Positions 24,810-32,562 of a stretch of 64,000 nt of DNA are shown here, piece after piece. The stretch's first letter is position 1; each line of letters opens with the position of its first letter. The notes below the pieces were generated by a model. The model saw nothing but the letters and a program-made list of their open reading frames with translations. It was not told the DNA's origin and did no database searches. Source of the stretch: DATJGF01 sp035495315 (GTDB lineage Bacteria > Verrucomicrobiota > Verrucomicrobiia > Limisphaerales > UBA8199). The stretch covers positions 1 to 64,000 of the forward strand of contig DATJGF010000044.1 of the NCBI GenBank assembly GCA_035495315.1, given 5' to 3'. A program made the position numbers and the translations under genes.

Positions 24810-24903
24810 ACCATTGTTTTTTCGGTTACTGACTTTCGCCGGCCGCCCGTGGCCATCGGTTCCTCATCCGATAGCAACACGGGCGGCGGCAAAAAATTCA
24901 GTC

Positions 24904-25287
24904 TCAATGCACCGCCACTGTGTGGTCGTTGCGGTTGACGTATTGCTCGCCCGCTTCAGATTCCGGCAGGTCGTTCGTCGGTTCGGTCAGGCGCCAAATT
25001 TGCGAAGCCTGCGGAGGGCCAAGCTCCAATTTCAATTCTTTGATCCGGGCTTCGAGGTTTTGTGGGGAGCGTAGAAACGCGAGTTGTTTTTGCAGCTTCT
25101 CGTTGTCTTTCTCGCGCAGAATCAGCAGGCTTTCCCGCCGCTTGAACTCCTGCCCCAGTCTGACAATTTGTTCTTTTTGCCAGACATAACCCAGACCCGA
25201 ACCACCAATCATCAGGCACAACACCGCCGCCTTCAGCGCCGGGCCAAAACGAACCACCATCGATTGTGCTTTGCGATTTCGTGCCAT
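24904..25287 (-). CDS. ftsL: FtsL-like small division protein
   Basis: A 127-residue single-pass protein: a basic N-terminus (MARNRKAQSMVV), a transmembrane helix at about 16-35 (ALKAAVLCLMIGGSGLGYVW), then a coiled coil with leucine heptads (KEQIVRLGQEFKRRESLLIL and REKDNEKLQKQLAFL). This is the FtsL/FtsB architecture, and its place between rsmH and ftsI is where ftsL always lies. FtsL joins FtsQ and FtsB and activates FtsWI. Sequence similarity in this family is weak, so assignment rests on topology and position. Confidence 0.8.
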   Translation of the reverse strand: MARNRKAQSMVVRFGPALKAAVLCLMIGGSGLGYVWQKEQIVRLGQEFKRRESLLILREKDNEKLQKQLAFLRSPQNLEARIKELKLELGPPQASQIWRLTEPTNDLPESEAGEQYVNRNDHTVAVH

Positions 25288-25320
25288 AATTTAGTTTAAA
25301 TCTATCCAACCGTTGCCGCC

Positions 25321-26259
25321 TCACACTCGGGCCAGCTTCTCCATTACCCGAAGCTGCGCACTCCGCGCTCGCGGATTTTCTGCGAGCTCATTCTCGCCCG
25401 GTGTGATGGCTTTCCGCGTAACCCATTTCAGCTCGGGCGCGCGCGGCTCACGCAACTCCGGAACATCCACTCCTCCGGTGAATGTGTAATCCCGTGCCCG
25501 CACGCGTCCGAAATTCTTCACCAGCCGATCTTCGAGGGAATGGAAGGTAATGACCGCCAGGCGCCCGCCTGGCCGCAACAGCTTCAAGCCACCTGCCAAC
25601 CCACGTTCCAAAGAACCGATTTCGTCGTTCACCGCGATGCGTAAGGCCTGGAACACTCTGGTCGCCGGATGCACCTTACGGCCACGGCCCGGACTCAGTC
25701 GCTCGATCACTTCGGCGAGCTGTCTCGTGCTTGTCAGCGGCTGCCCTTCCCGCTCACGCACCAATGCCCGCGCAAAACGTCTCGCCTCGCGCTCCCCACC
25801 GAATTCCCAAAAAATCCGCGCCAATTCTTCCTGGGCCGCCGTATTCACCAATTCCGCCGCAGTGAGGGGCTGACGTCGGTCCATGCGCATATCCAGCGGG
25901 CCCTCGCGCTGAAAACTGAATCCGCGCTCAGCCTGGTCCAGCTGCGGTGAACTGACGCCTAAATCGAGCAGCACGCCATCACAACTGGCCAACGGCACCC
26001 ACGATTCCAGGTCTGCAAAGTTGCCCTGACGCAGTTCGAATCGGCCTTCGAACTGGCTCAGTCGCCGTCGTGCCGCCTCAACTGCGGCGCCATCGCGATC
26101 GCACCCAAACAACCACCCAGTCGGTGAACTCGTCGCTAATATGGCTGCCGCGTGTCCAGCCCCACCGAGCGTCCCGTCGACGTAGCAACCGGCGGAGGTC
26201 GGCTTCAGTGCCGCCAGCACCTCGGCCGCCAGTACTGGCTTGTGGACGAAATCGGACAC
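25321..26259 (-). CDS. rsmH: 16S rRNA (cytosine(1402)-N(4))-methyltransferase
   Basis: A 312-residue SAM-dependent methyltransferase (formerly MraW) that modifies C1402 in the decoding site of 16S rRNA. Motifs: HKPVLAAEVLAALKPTSAGC, YVDGTLGGAGHAAAIL (SAM binding), FGCDRDGAAVEAARRRL, GVLLDLGVSSPQLDQAERGF, PLDMRMDRRQPLTAAELVNT, AVITFHSLEDRLVKNFG, ARSAQLRVMEKL at the end. Length and order are normal. It begins 20 bases after the unknown gene at 26280-26873 and is followed by ftsL after 33 bases. Confidence 0.96.
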   Translation of the reverse strand: MSDFVHKPVLAAEVLAALKPTSAGCYVDGTLGGAGHAAAILATSSPTGWLFGCDRDGAAVEAARRRLSQFEGRFELRQGNFADLESWVPLASCDGVLLDLGVSSPQLDQAERGFSFQREGPLDMRMDRRQPLTAAELVNTAAQEELARIFWEFGGEREARRFARALVREREGQPLTSTRQLAEVIERLSPGRGRKVHPATRVFQALRIAVNDEIGSLERGLAGGLKLLRPGGRLAVITFHSLEDRLVKNFGRVRARDYTFTGGVDVPELREPRAPELKWVTRKAITPGENELAENPRARSAQLRVMEKLARV

Positions 26260-26279
26260 GCCGCATCGGCTCCTCGTGG

Positions 26280-26873
26280 TTAGCTCTTGCCAGCCCCGAA
26301 GAACTGCCGGGTCACGCGGTTCCAGGCCGATTCAGGCGACACGGTTTGTTCCACCGCGGGCCGGGGCAGTTCAGGTTCCGGTTTGGCCGGACGTACCTTT
26401 GTCGGAACAATTTCAAAGTCGCTATCGCTGAGGTCATTTCGCACCACCCTGACCGTGTCGAGTGAGAGCTCGCATTGCACCATCGACTTTGCAAGCCGCG
26501 GATTGGTTGGATTGACTGCGACCTTCGGGCGCAGCCAGGAAAAAATCGAACCCAACTGAGGCACGCGATTGCGGGGGTGAAGGGGCTGCGTGACACATGC
26601 ACCGTCGGCATCACCTGCTGCTGGCGAAACGCTGCCCTGTTCACTAGCCGGGGACCCAATACTGGTTGAAGCAGTCGCTTGGGTGGTGCAGGCGCTTGCA
26701 ACCAAAGGGTCCTGGGCTGAGGTGACCCGCTCAAAATGGGTCGTTGTGCGGAAAGGGTTCTTCTTGGAATTAAATTTGGGTAATGCACCCCGTGCTGATA
26801 AAATGTATCGGCGTGCTGGATTTTTCAGACCAACTAAGCTTTTTCCGGCAGTCAATAGGCGCAACAGGCTCAT
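26280..26873 (-). CDS. Conserved-looking unknown protein between mraZ and rsmH
   Basis: A 197-residue protein, start one base after the mraZ stop, so it is surely transcribed and probably translated with mraZ. The N-terminus is basic and helical (MSLLRLLTAGKSLVGLKNPA), followed by a long Ser/Thr/Ala/Gly-rich middle that looks disordered, and a C-terminal part with LAKSMVQCELSLDTVRVVRN and WNRVTRQFFGAG. No signal peptide or membrane segment is visible. Similar short proteins with the GKSLVGLK start occur, from memory, in this position in related Verrucomicrobiota; no function is known to me. It is absent from the dcw clusters of model bacteria. Confidence 0.7.
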   Translation of the reverse strand: MSLLRLLTAGKSLVGLKNPARRYILSARGALPKFNSKKNPFRTTTHFERVTSAQDPLVASACTTQATASTSIGSPASEQGSVSPAAGDADGACVTQPLHPRNRVPQLGSIFSWLRPKVAVNPTNPRLAKSMVQCELSLDTVRVVRNDLSDSDFEIVPTKVRPAKPEPELPRPAVEQTVSPESAWNRVTRQFFGAGKS

Positions 26874-26874
26874 A

Positions 26875-27339
26875 TCATTCCATGAGTTTGAATGCTTCCT
26901 GCGCCATTACGGCATCGGAAGCCTTAATGCGTTCGTATCGTTCAGGGCTCCAAATCTCGAAACGGTCGAGCAAGCCCACTAATACCGCTTGGTCACTGAT
27001 GCCTGCCGCCCTGGCCATTTCCTCCGGCAGACAAATTCGGCCCGCCTTGTCCAACGGCGCCTGGACCGATTCGCTACCGATGAATCGTTTCAGGACGCCT
27101 TTGTTGGGATCACTGTTAGGCATCGCGTCAATGTCCTTCATAAGCGCCGCCATCTGTTGTGGGGGAAGAACACGCAAACAGGGACCCTCCTTGGCCTTTG
27201 GCCATACCACCAATGTAAACTCCGTCCCTGATTTGGTCGGTCGCCACTTAGCCGGGATTTGGACCCGCCGCTTGTCATCAACCCCATGACGGAACAGCGA
27301 GTTATAATAGGTCGGCTCAATGGCATCGTTAGGTTCCAT
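26875..27339 (-). CDS. mraZ: Transcriptional regulator MraZ
   Basis: A 154-residue protein with two SpoVT/AbrB-type swapped-hairpin domains: HGVDDKRRVQIPAKWRP (18-34) and QAPLDKAGRICLPEEMARAA (about 93-112), each with the D.(K).GR..(I/L)P motif. The C-terminal FEIWSPERYERIK is also typical. MraZ forms a ring that binds repeated GTGGG boxes upstream of its own gene and usually represses the dcw cluster. Four such boxes with 10-bp period lie at 27378-27412, so autoregulation of the whole minus-strand cluster is very likely. First gene of the operon. Confidence 0.96.
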   Translation of the reverse strand: MEPNDAIEPTYYNSLFRHGVDDKRRVQIPAKWRPTKSGTEFTLVVWPKAKEGPCLRVLPPQQMAALMKDIDAMPNSDPNKGVLKRFIGSESVQAPLDKAGRICLPEEMARAAGISDQAVLVGLLDRFEIWSPERYERIKASDAVMAQEAFKLME

Positions 27340-27377
27340 GCGACTTATTCACCGCAGAGAGCTCGGCCACCCTCTGC

Positions 27378-27422
27378 CCCACAACGACCCACTTTATCCC
27401 ACTTACCCCCACTCACTGTCAA
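27378..27422 (-). promoter_or_regulatory. dcw promoter with four MraZ-binding boxes
   Basis: On the minus strand there is TTGACA (27422-27417) and a -10-like GATAAA/GGATAA (27399-27393) with a 17-18 nt spacer. Four perfect GTGGG boxes stand at 27412-27408, 27402-27398, 27392-27388 and 27382-27378, each separated by exactly five bases, which is the known MraZ operator pattern. The boxes cover the spacer, the -10 and the start region, so bound MraZ should block transcription of the cluster. The mraZ ATG is about 40 bases further on. Confidence 0.85.
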
Positions 27423-27725
27423 TAGTATTTTCTCAAAGTTATTCAAAAGTTATTCACAATTCATTCCCGACCTCCTCTAGACCCTCGTCTGGCAGCCTTT
27501 TTCACTACGATAACGATATCGACACCTTTATCGAAACACCGATTAAAACTGAACTGATCGTGGGTCCACACTGCCTTTTCACCCTCTTTTTTTGTTCACA
27601 AATAAACAAAATATGGGGAAAAATGGCGCAGGTCCCCCATCTTTGGCTCTTTTGCAGCATCCACGAGGTTCACGGACGCACCTGTTCGCTTGTAAGTGCG
27701 CGGAATTGCACGAATGATCAGCAAA
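27423..27725. other. AT-rich intergenic region between mraZ and queA
   Basis: About 300 bases without a gene. It is more AT rich than its surroundings and carries a tandem AGTTATTCAAA / AGTTATTCACAA pair (27438-27459), the second resembling a DnaA box (TTATTCACA), a run CGATAACGATATCGA near 27512, and a short T-rich tract near 27585. It should contain the queA promoter, but no convincing hexamer pair was found. Nothing else stands out. Confidence 0.4.
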
Positions 27726-28802
27726 ATGCGGACTAGTGACTTCGAGTACGAACTCCCAAATCAATTGATTGCGCAGATGCCTGCCCCTAAGCGCGATCAT
27801 TCGCGCTTGCTCCTGCTGGATAGAAAGACCCATCAAATTGCACATCGGCAATTCCTGGATCTGCCCGAGTATTTGCGACCTGGCGATGTGCTGGTCTTGA
27901 ATGACACCCGAGTAATTCGCGCCCGCTTGCGCGGGGTGAATGCAAAAACTGGCGGAGAATTTGAGATCCTGTTGCTGGAGGAATGTGACCTCAACGACTG
28001 GTGGGCGATGCTGCGACCAGGAAAACGCGCGCGCATTGGGACGGAAATACACATCGTCGATCGCGCGCGAAAACCTTCAGGGGCATCGGCCACCGTGATC
28101 GAAACCAATGAGGAGGGACATCGGCGACTGCGCTTTAGCGGCACCGCAAATATTTCAGAGAAACTCCAACTACTGGGCGAGACTCCAGTGCCGCCTTACA
28201 TCAGTCGAGCGGACGCGGGCCGCACACCTGAGGATGTGGAACGGTATCAGACGATATATGCTCGGGAAACGGGCTCCGTCGCGGCGCCGACCGCCGGCTT
28301 GCATTTCACCGAATCGCTACTGGCACAAACGCGTTCGCGCGGAGTTGAAGTATGCTTTCTGACTCTCCACCTAGGTCTGGGCACATTTGCTCCGGTAAAA
28401 GTGGAAACGCTGACGGCTCACAAAATGCATCGGGAAAGTTATAGTTTGAGCGAAGCAACGGCTGGGCAGATTAACGAAGCAAAGTCCGCCGGCCGTCGTG
28501 TTGTTGCCGTCGGCACAACCACCCTGCGAGTTCTCGAAAGTGTCGCGCAACAAAACGACGGCAGATTACGCGGGGGAAAAGGCACCACGCAGCTTTTTGT
28601 TTACCCGCCGTACCATTTCAACATTGTCGACGTGCTGCTGACGAATTTTCATCTCCCCCGCTCGACGTTGTTGATGCTGGTAAGCGCTTTCGCGACGCCG
28701 GATAGCCTTGCGGGGCGGGAGATCATTTTGGCAGCGTACCGCGAAGCGATTCAGCAGCGCTATCGCTTTTTCAGCTACGGTGATGCGATGCTGATTTTGT
28801 GA
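27726..28802 (+). CDS. queA: S-adenosylmethionine:tRNA ribosyltransferase-isomerase
   Basis: A 358-residue enzyme that transfers and rearranges the ribosyl part of SAM onto 7-aminomethyl-deazaguanine in tRNA, giving epoxyqueuosine. Started at ATG 27726 (MRTSDFEYELPNQLIAQMPA); the frame opens 30 bases earlier. Family motifs: RLLLLDRKTHQIAHRQF, VLVLNDTRVIRARLRG, PPYISRADAGRTPEDVERYQ, SVAAPTAGLHFTESLLAQ, THTL-type LTLHLGLGTFAPVKVE and YSLSEATAGQIN, NFHLPRSTLLMLVSAFA. Length is normal. It is divergent from mraZ and is followed directly by a RibD-type reductase gene; the stop falls within the start region of that frame. Confidence 0.95.
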   Translation: MRTSDFEYELPNQLIAQMPAPKRDHSRLLLLDRKTHQIAHRQFLDLPEYLRPGDVLVLNDTRVIRARLRGVNAKTGGEFEILLLEECDLNDWWAMLRPGKRARIGTEIHIVDRARKPSGASATVIETNEEGHRRLRFSGTANISEKLQLLGETPVPPYISRADAGRTPEDVERYQTIYARETGSVAAPTAGLHFTESLLAQTRSRGVEVCFLTLHLGLGTFAPVKVETLTAHKMHRESYSLSEATAGQINEAKSAGRRVVAVGTTTLRVLESVAQQNDGRLRGGKGTTQLFVYPPYHFNIVDVLLTNFHLPRSTLLMLVSAFATPDSLAGREIILAAYREAIQQRYRFFSYGDAMLIL

Positions 28803-28852
28803 CATGCAGGCTGCTAAAGCGACCGCATCGAAAGGCGAGTGAGGCAACTGCT

Positions 28853-29572
28853 GTGAAAGCAAAGAACGGAAAAACAAAAACCGTCGGGAAACTTCCTTTT
28901 GTTCTGTTGAATGTGGCGATGACTGCCGATGGCAAGATCGCAACAGCCAACCGCGCGGTATCATCTTTCGGCAGCCTCTATGACAAAGATCACTTAATGG
29001 AACTGCGAGCAACTACTGACGCGGTTATGAGCGGGGCGCGAACCGCCGATCTCAACGATATTACGCTGGGGCCGGGCTCAGCCAAATACAGGCGCGCCCG
29101 ACTCCGACACGGTCTTGCCGAATACAATCTACGGATCATTGTCAGCGGCCTGGGCACGATCAATCCCCGAGCGGAAATATTCAAGCATAGGTTCTCACCG
29201 TTGATCGTACTCGTCACGGAACGAGCGGGAGAAAGAAGAATAAAGATGCTGCGAAAAGTCGCGGATGAAGTGAGGGTGTGCGGAAAGAACGAAATTGATT
29301 TTCGAGGGACGTTGCATTGGTTGCGCGAAAAGTGGAAGGTCAAACGCCTGGTCTGTGAGGGCGGCGGCGCCATCAATGACGCACTTTTCAGGGCAAATGT
29401 GGTGAATGAAATCCACGTAACAGTTACGCCGCATATTTTTGGAGGCCGGCTGGCGCCGACGCTGGCTGATGGGGCTGGCGCAGGTTCGCTATCGCTTGCC
29501 ACCAACTTGAAACTGAAATCCGCCCGTTGGCGCGGCCAGGAGATGTTTCTGGTTTATCGGGTGTCGAAATGA
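28853..29572 (+). CDS. RibD C-terminal domain reductase, stand-alone
   Basis: About 239 residues if started at GTG 28853, which has a GTGAGG sequence eight bases upstream; the frame is open back to GTG 28799, which would overlap queA. The protein is a DHFR-like RibD C-terminal domain: FVLLNVAMTADGKIATANRA, MELRATTDAVMSGARTAD, LRIIVSGLGTINPRAEIF, LVCEGGGAINDALFRANVVN and VTVTPHIFGG. In riboflavin synthesis this domain reduces the ribosylamino-pyrimidine to the ribitylamino form with NADPH. No deaminase domain is attached, so it either needs a separate deaminase or belongs to the wider RibD-like reductase group. The gene start is uncertain; the family is clear. Confidence 0.85.
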   Translation: MKAKNGKTKTVGKLPFVLLNVAMTADGKIATANRAVSSFGSLYDKDHLMELRATTDAVMSGARTADLNDITLGPGSAKYRRARLRHGLAEYNLRIIVSGLGTINPRAEIFKHRFSPLIVLVTERAGERRIKMLRKVADEVRVCGKNEIDFRGTLHWLREKWKVKRLVCEGGGAINDALFRANVVNEIHVTVTPHIFGGRLAPTLADGAGAGSLSLATNLKLKSARWRGQEMFLVYRVSK

Positions 29573-29650
29573 CGAATGACAAACGACCTCGCTGCGTCGA
29601 GAACCAACCTTGCCGGAGTTGGACAGATCAAAGAATTCGTCATTCGTCAT
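29569..29650. terminator. Inverted repeat between convergent genes
   Basis: ATGACGAATGAC (29569-29580) and GTCATTCGTCAT (29639-29650) are perfect 12-bp inverted copies. They cover the ends of the convergent reductase and adenosyltransferase genes. A bidirectional terminator role is possible, but the 58-base loop is long and only a short T run (TTTTT) follows on the plus strand, so it may be just a repeat remnant. Confidence 0.4.
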
Positions 29651-30173
29651 TTTTCTCGCTCCAGCGCGCCAACAGCCACAATAAATCCGACAACCGGTTC
29701 AGGTACACAATAATTTCTTGATTCGGCAATTGTCCTGATTCTTGCAGAATGCAAACGTGGCGTTCAGCGCGACGGCAGACGGTGCGAGCCAGGTCCAGCG
29801 CAGAGGAATGCAAGTTTGCGCCTGGAAGCACCCAATCCTTGAAAGTTAGCTCCCGCTGTTCAATTTCGCTCACCACTTTTTCCAGTCGGATCGTCATTTC
29901 CGGACCTACCAGGGTAAAGCCATCTTTGACGTACCGAGGCAAATCTTCAACCAACGTCGCCAATTCACCCATTAAAGTAATCAAGTCTTTTTGGATCGAC
30001 AGCACGCAGTTGCGAACAAAATCCGACTGTGCCGAGGCCCGGGCGAGCCCGAGCGTGGCGTTGAGTTCGTCGGCGGCTCCGTAAGCCTCGACTCGCGGGT
30101 GGCTTTTGGCCACACGTCGATTATACATCAAACCTGTAGTGCCCTGGTCCCCGGTTTTAGTCACAATGCTCAT
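29640..30173 (-). CDS. Cob(I)yrinic acid a,c-diamide adenosyltransferase, PduO type
   Basis: A 177-residue helical enzyme that transfers adenosyl from ATP to cob(I)alamin. Motifs: the ATP-binding N-terminus TKTGDQGTTGLMYNRRVAKS, EAYGAADELNATLGLARA, and the C-terminal RTVCRRAERHVCILQ and YLNRLSDLLWLLARW. These are the PduO/MMAB family hallmarks and the length is normal. No cobalamin pathway genes or riboswitch are visible nearby. It converges with the RibD-type reductase gene. Confidence 0.93.
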   Translation of the reverse strand: MSIVTKTGDQGTTGLMYNRRVAKSHPRVEAYGAADELNATLGLARASAQSDFVRNCVLSIQKDLITLMGELATLVEDLPRYVKDGFTLVGPEMTIRLEKVVSEIEQRELTFKDWVLPGANLHSSALDLARTVCRRAERHVCILQESGQLPNQEIIVYLNRLSDLLWLLARWSEKNDE

Positions 30174-30216
30174 GCGCCGCTACAATCATGGAACAAGTTC
30201 CGTGCCTGGCAAGCCA

Positions 30217-30295
30217 TTCGGAAGTCCGAGTTCCAAGAGGTCCCAATTATCAGTCGGCCTTCGAATAGCGGCCTCGTGGAACTTGGCCTTCCGAA
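30217..30295. repeat. Palindromic repeat, family 5 (TTCGGAAG..CGAG.TCC), copy 1
   Basis: Left arm 30217-30240 and right arm 30272-30295 pair at 21 of 24 positions (left arm begins TTCGGAAGTCCGAGTTCC). The arms resemble those at 52474-52594, so this is a second copy of that family. It lies between the adenosyltransferase start and the deacetylase stop. Confidence 0.55.
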
Positions 30296-30301
30296 GAAGT
30301 C

Positions 30302-31267
30302 TCAAGGTTTTTTGTTGGTGCCGGTGTCAGCCTTTCGCGAGTTCCGCTGCAGCTCGCGCAATGGACGATAGCCGATGCGAATGATCCCCTGCTCCGCCAT
30401 CAATTTCCGCATCTGCTCGTCGTGGGTAAAGGTTTCGAACTCGGCGGCGCGGGTGCGCCAGCTGCCAGTTATAGCCTGCAATTCCTCCGTCGGTTTGGCG
30501 GCATGGATATAGAGCTCCGTCAGACCGGGCTTGAGGTTGGCGACAATTTTGAGCCAAAACGCTTTCACGTTGGCCGACTCTTGCGGCAGCTCGTCATAAA
30601 TGAAATAATCGGTAAAGAGGATTCCCTGGGCACTGAATTTTGCGCGCAGCGTTGGTTGTTGAAACTTTTCCAACGTAGCTTGTGAGGCCATACGAACGGG
30701 CAGGTCGAATTCCTGGGCAAGCTTCAGATACACTTCCATATAGCGGGGATCGTACTGCAGCGTGCCCATATGAGAGTCGAGATGAGTTACATCAATTCCG
30801 GCGGCCAGCGCCTTGCGAATCTGCATGCGCGCCTCGGTTAGGGCCTCCGTCGGGTTGGATTTGGCATAGACCTGTTCGACCTCGGGCCAGAGGCAACCAT
30901 TGGGATCGACAAGCCCGGGCACCTGGTCAGGCGCGGCAACCGGTCCCCAGCGATAATGCTTCCACTCGGCGGTATGGCATAAGTGCAGACCGAAATCCCG
31001 GTCCGGATGGTCCTTGGCGTAAGCCGCTATCTCGTAAAACCAAGGGCATGGAACCATGATCGTCGCCGATGTCATCAACCCGCGCTCGAGACTTTCGATG
31101 GTGGCCTCGTTCGCAGCGTGGCACATGCCGACATCGTCGCCATTGATAATCAGCAACCGGTCAGTCGGCTTATATCCGAGCCGTTCGCTCAACAGACGGA
31201 TCTCTCCACTGAAAGCGTTCGTCATTGCCAGGCTTGCTGCCGCAATAATAACCAGGATTAATCTCAT
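30302..31267 (-). CDS. Exported YdjC/ChbG-type carbohydrate deacetylase
   Basis: A 321-residue protein started at ATG 31267, giving a signal peptide (MRLILVIIAAASLAMTNAF). The domain is the YdjC/ChbG family of metal-dependent deacetylases: RLLIINGDDVGMCHAANEAT with the catalytic/metal Asp, DFGLHLCHTAEWKHYRWGPV with a metal His, and VTHLDSHMGTLQYDPRYMEV with further metal ligands. ChbG removes acetyl groups from chito-oligosaccharides; export suggests a substrate in the periplasm or outside. The frame is open 67 codons further upstream but that part lacks coding character and would overlap the divergent amidase. Confidence 0.87.
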   Translation of the reverse strand: MRLILVIIAAASLAMTNAFSGEIRLLSERLGYKPTDRLLIINGDDVGMCHAANEATIESLERGLMTSATIMVPCPWFYEIAAYAKDHPDRDFGLHLCHTAEWKHYRWGPVAAPDQVPGLVDPNGCLWPEVEQVYAKSNPTEALTEARMQIRKALAAGIDVTHLDSHMGTLQYDPRYMEVYLKLAQEFDLPVRMASQATLEKFQQPTLRAKFSAQGILFTDYFIYDELPQESANVKAFWLKIVANLKPGLTELYIHAAKPTEELQAITGSWRTRAAEFETFTHDEQMRKLMAEQGIIRIGYRPLRELQRNSRKADTGTNKKP

Positions 31268-31440
31268 CGGCTCGACAATGCTCCACCACGTGGGGTTAGC
31301 AAGACCGAATTTCGTCAATAATCTCATCCAGCACACCGCGCGACAAAAGATAACAAACCGAAACAGCAGAAATAGGACGCAACATATTTTCCAGGTAAAC
31401 GCTTGAATTCGGAAGACAGTCACCGCAGATTGCGCCGCGC

Positions 31441-32424
31441 ATGATTCCGGTTTCCGGGCTGTTGGCACGCGTCCTATTGAGTAGTGTGGCGGTTTGCATG
31501 TTAATGCCGGCCGGCGCGTCCGAACAAACGCGCATCGGCGGCCATGAGTATGTCCGCCTGACCGATTGGGTCAGGGAGCGAAACCTCAGCATTCAATGGA
31601 TCAAGCGGGACGAGATTGCGCAACTTGCAAATGCGACCACGAAACTCCGACTGGAGGTCCATTCACCAGAAGCACAAATCAACGGAGTCGCGGTTCGGCT
31701 GCTCTTCCCCTTGGCGTCTCGCGGCGATGGTATTTATATTTCCCGTCTGGACCTGCAGACGACATTCGGGCCAGTGCTCTGGCCGCCGAAATCACGAGGA
31801 AAAGCGATAAAAACCATTTGCCTGGATCCAGGTCATGGTGGCAAAGATCCAGGATTCCGGGTCGGGTCTAACCAGGAAAAGCGCTACACTCTGCTCCTGG
31901 CGCAGGAATTACGGGAAGAGCTGACTAAGGCCGGTTACACTGTGAGCCTCACTCGAACGCACGACACCTTTTTGGAATTGCCCGACCGGCCCGAAGTCGC
32001 GCGGCGCCGAAAAGCCGATCTGTTTATAAGTTTGCATTTCAATGCGGCCGAGGCTTCTGCGAGTTCCGTGCAAGGCGCTGAAGTCTATTGTCTCACTCCA
32101 GCCGGTGCGCCTTCGACCAATGCCCGCGGCGAAGGCGGCGGCGCAGGCTGGTTTGCCGGTAATCGTTTTAACGAACAAAACATATTGCTCGCTTACCAAC
32201 TTCAGAAAACCCTGACGCGAACGCTTCCGGCTGAAGACAGGGGGGTGCATCGTGCCCGCTTCGCTGTCCTGCGCGATGCGACGATGCCGGCGGTGTTGAT
32301 TGAAGCGGGGTTTATGTCGCACCCGGTCGAGGGCCACAAAATCTTCAGCTCCGCCTATCGGCGGCAAATCGCCCGCGCGATTGTGGATGGCGTGAACAAC
32401 TACAAGACTCTAATCAGTCAGTAG
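31441..32424 (+). CDS. N-acetylmuramoyl-L-alanine amidase (Amidase_3)
   Basis: A 327-residue exported zinc amidase that cuts the bond between MurNAc and the stem peptide. Signal peptide about 1-27 (LLARVLLSSVAVCMLMPAGA). Residues about 33-110 resemble an AMIN/copper-amine-oxidase-N-like substrate or localisation domain (YVRLTDWVRERNLSIQWI). The catalytic domain begins at CLDPGHGGKDPGF (first Zn His), with NQEKRYTLLLAQELREEL (Zn Glu), DLFISLHFNAAE (second Zn His) and VLIEAGFMSHPVEGHKI (catalytic Glu). It is divergent from the deacetylase gene with about 170 bases between starts. It likely acts in daughter-cell separation or wall turnover. Confidence 0.92.
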   Translation: MIPVSGLLARVLLSSVAVCMLMPAGASEQTRIGGHEYVRLTDWVRERNLSIQWIKRDEIAQLANATTKLRLEVHSPEAQINGVAVRLLFPLASRGDGIYISRLDLQTTFGPVLWPPKSRGKAIKTICLDPGHGGKDPGFRVGSNQEKRYTLLLAQELREELTKAGYTVSLTRTHDTFLELPDRPEVARRRKADLFISLHFNAAEASASSVQGAEVYCLTPAGAPSTNARGEGGGAGWFAGNRFNEQNILLAYQLQKTLTRTLPAEDRGVHRARFAVLRDATMPAVLIEAGFMSHPVEGHKIFSSAYRRQIARAIVDGVNNYKTLISQ

Positions 32425-32562
32425 ATCGACCTTGGGAAGGCCAAACTCCACGAACTGCTCTCACTCCATTTCTGATTTCCATTCTTTTAAACTTGTTTCG
32501 GAGTTCGAGTTTCGGATTTCGGATCTGTTTTCCTCCGATATATCGCAGGCTAATAAGTGAGA

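Noticed and set aside
27423..27620. AT-rich region with a DnaA-box-like pair (AGTTATTCAAA, AGTTATTCACAA), possible replication origin
   Set aside because: Only one site is close to a DnaA box, no dnaA, dnaN or gidA gene is near, and promoter regions are commonly AT rich.
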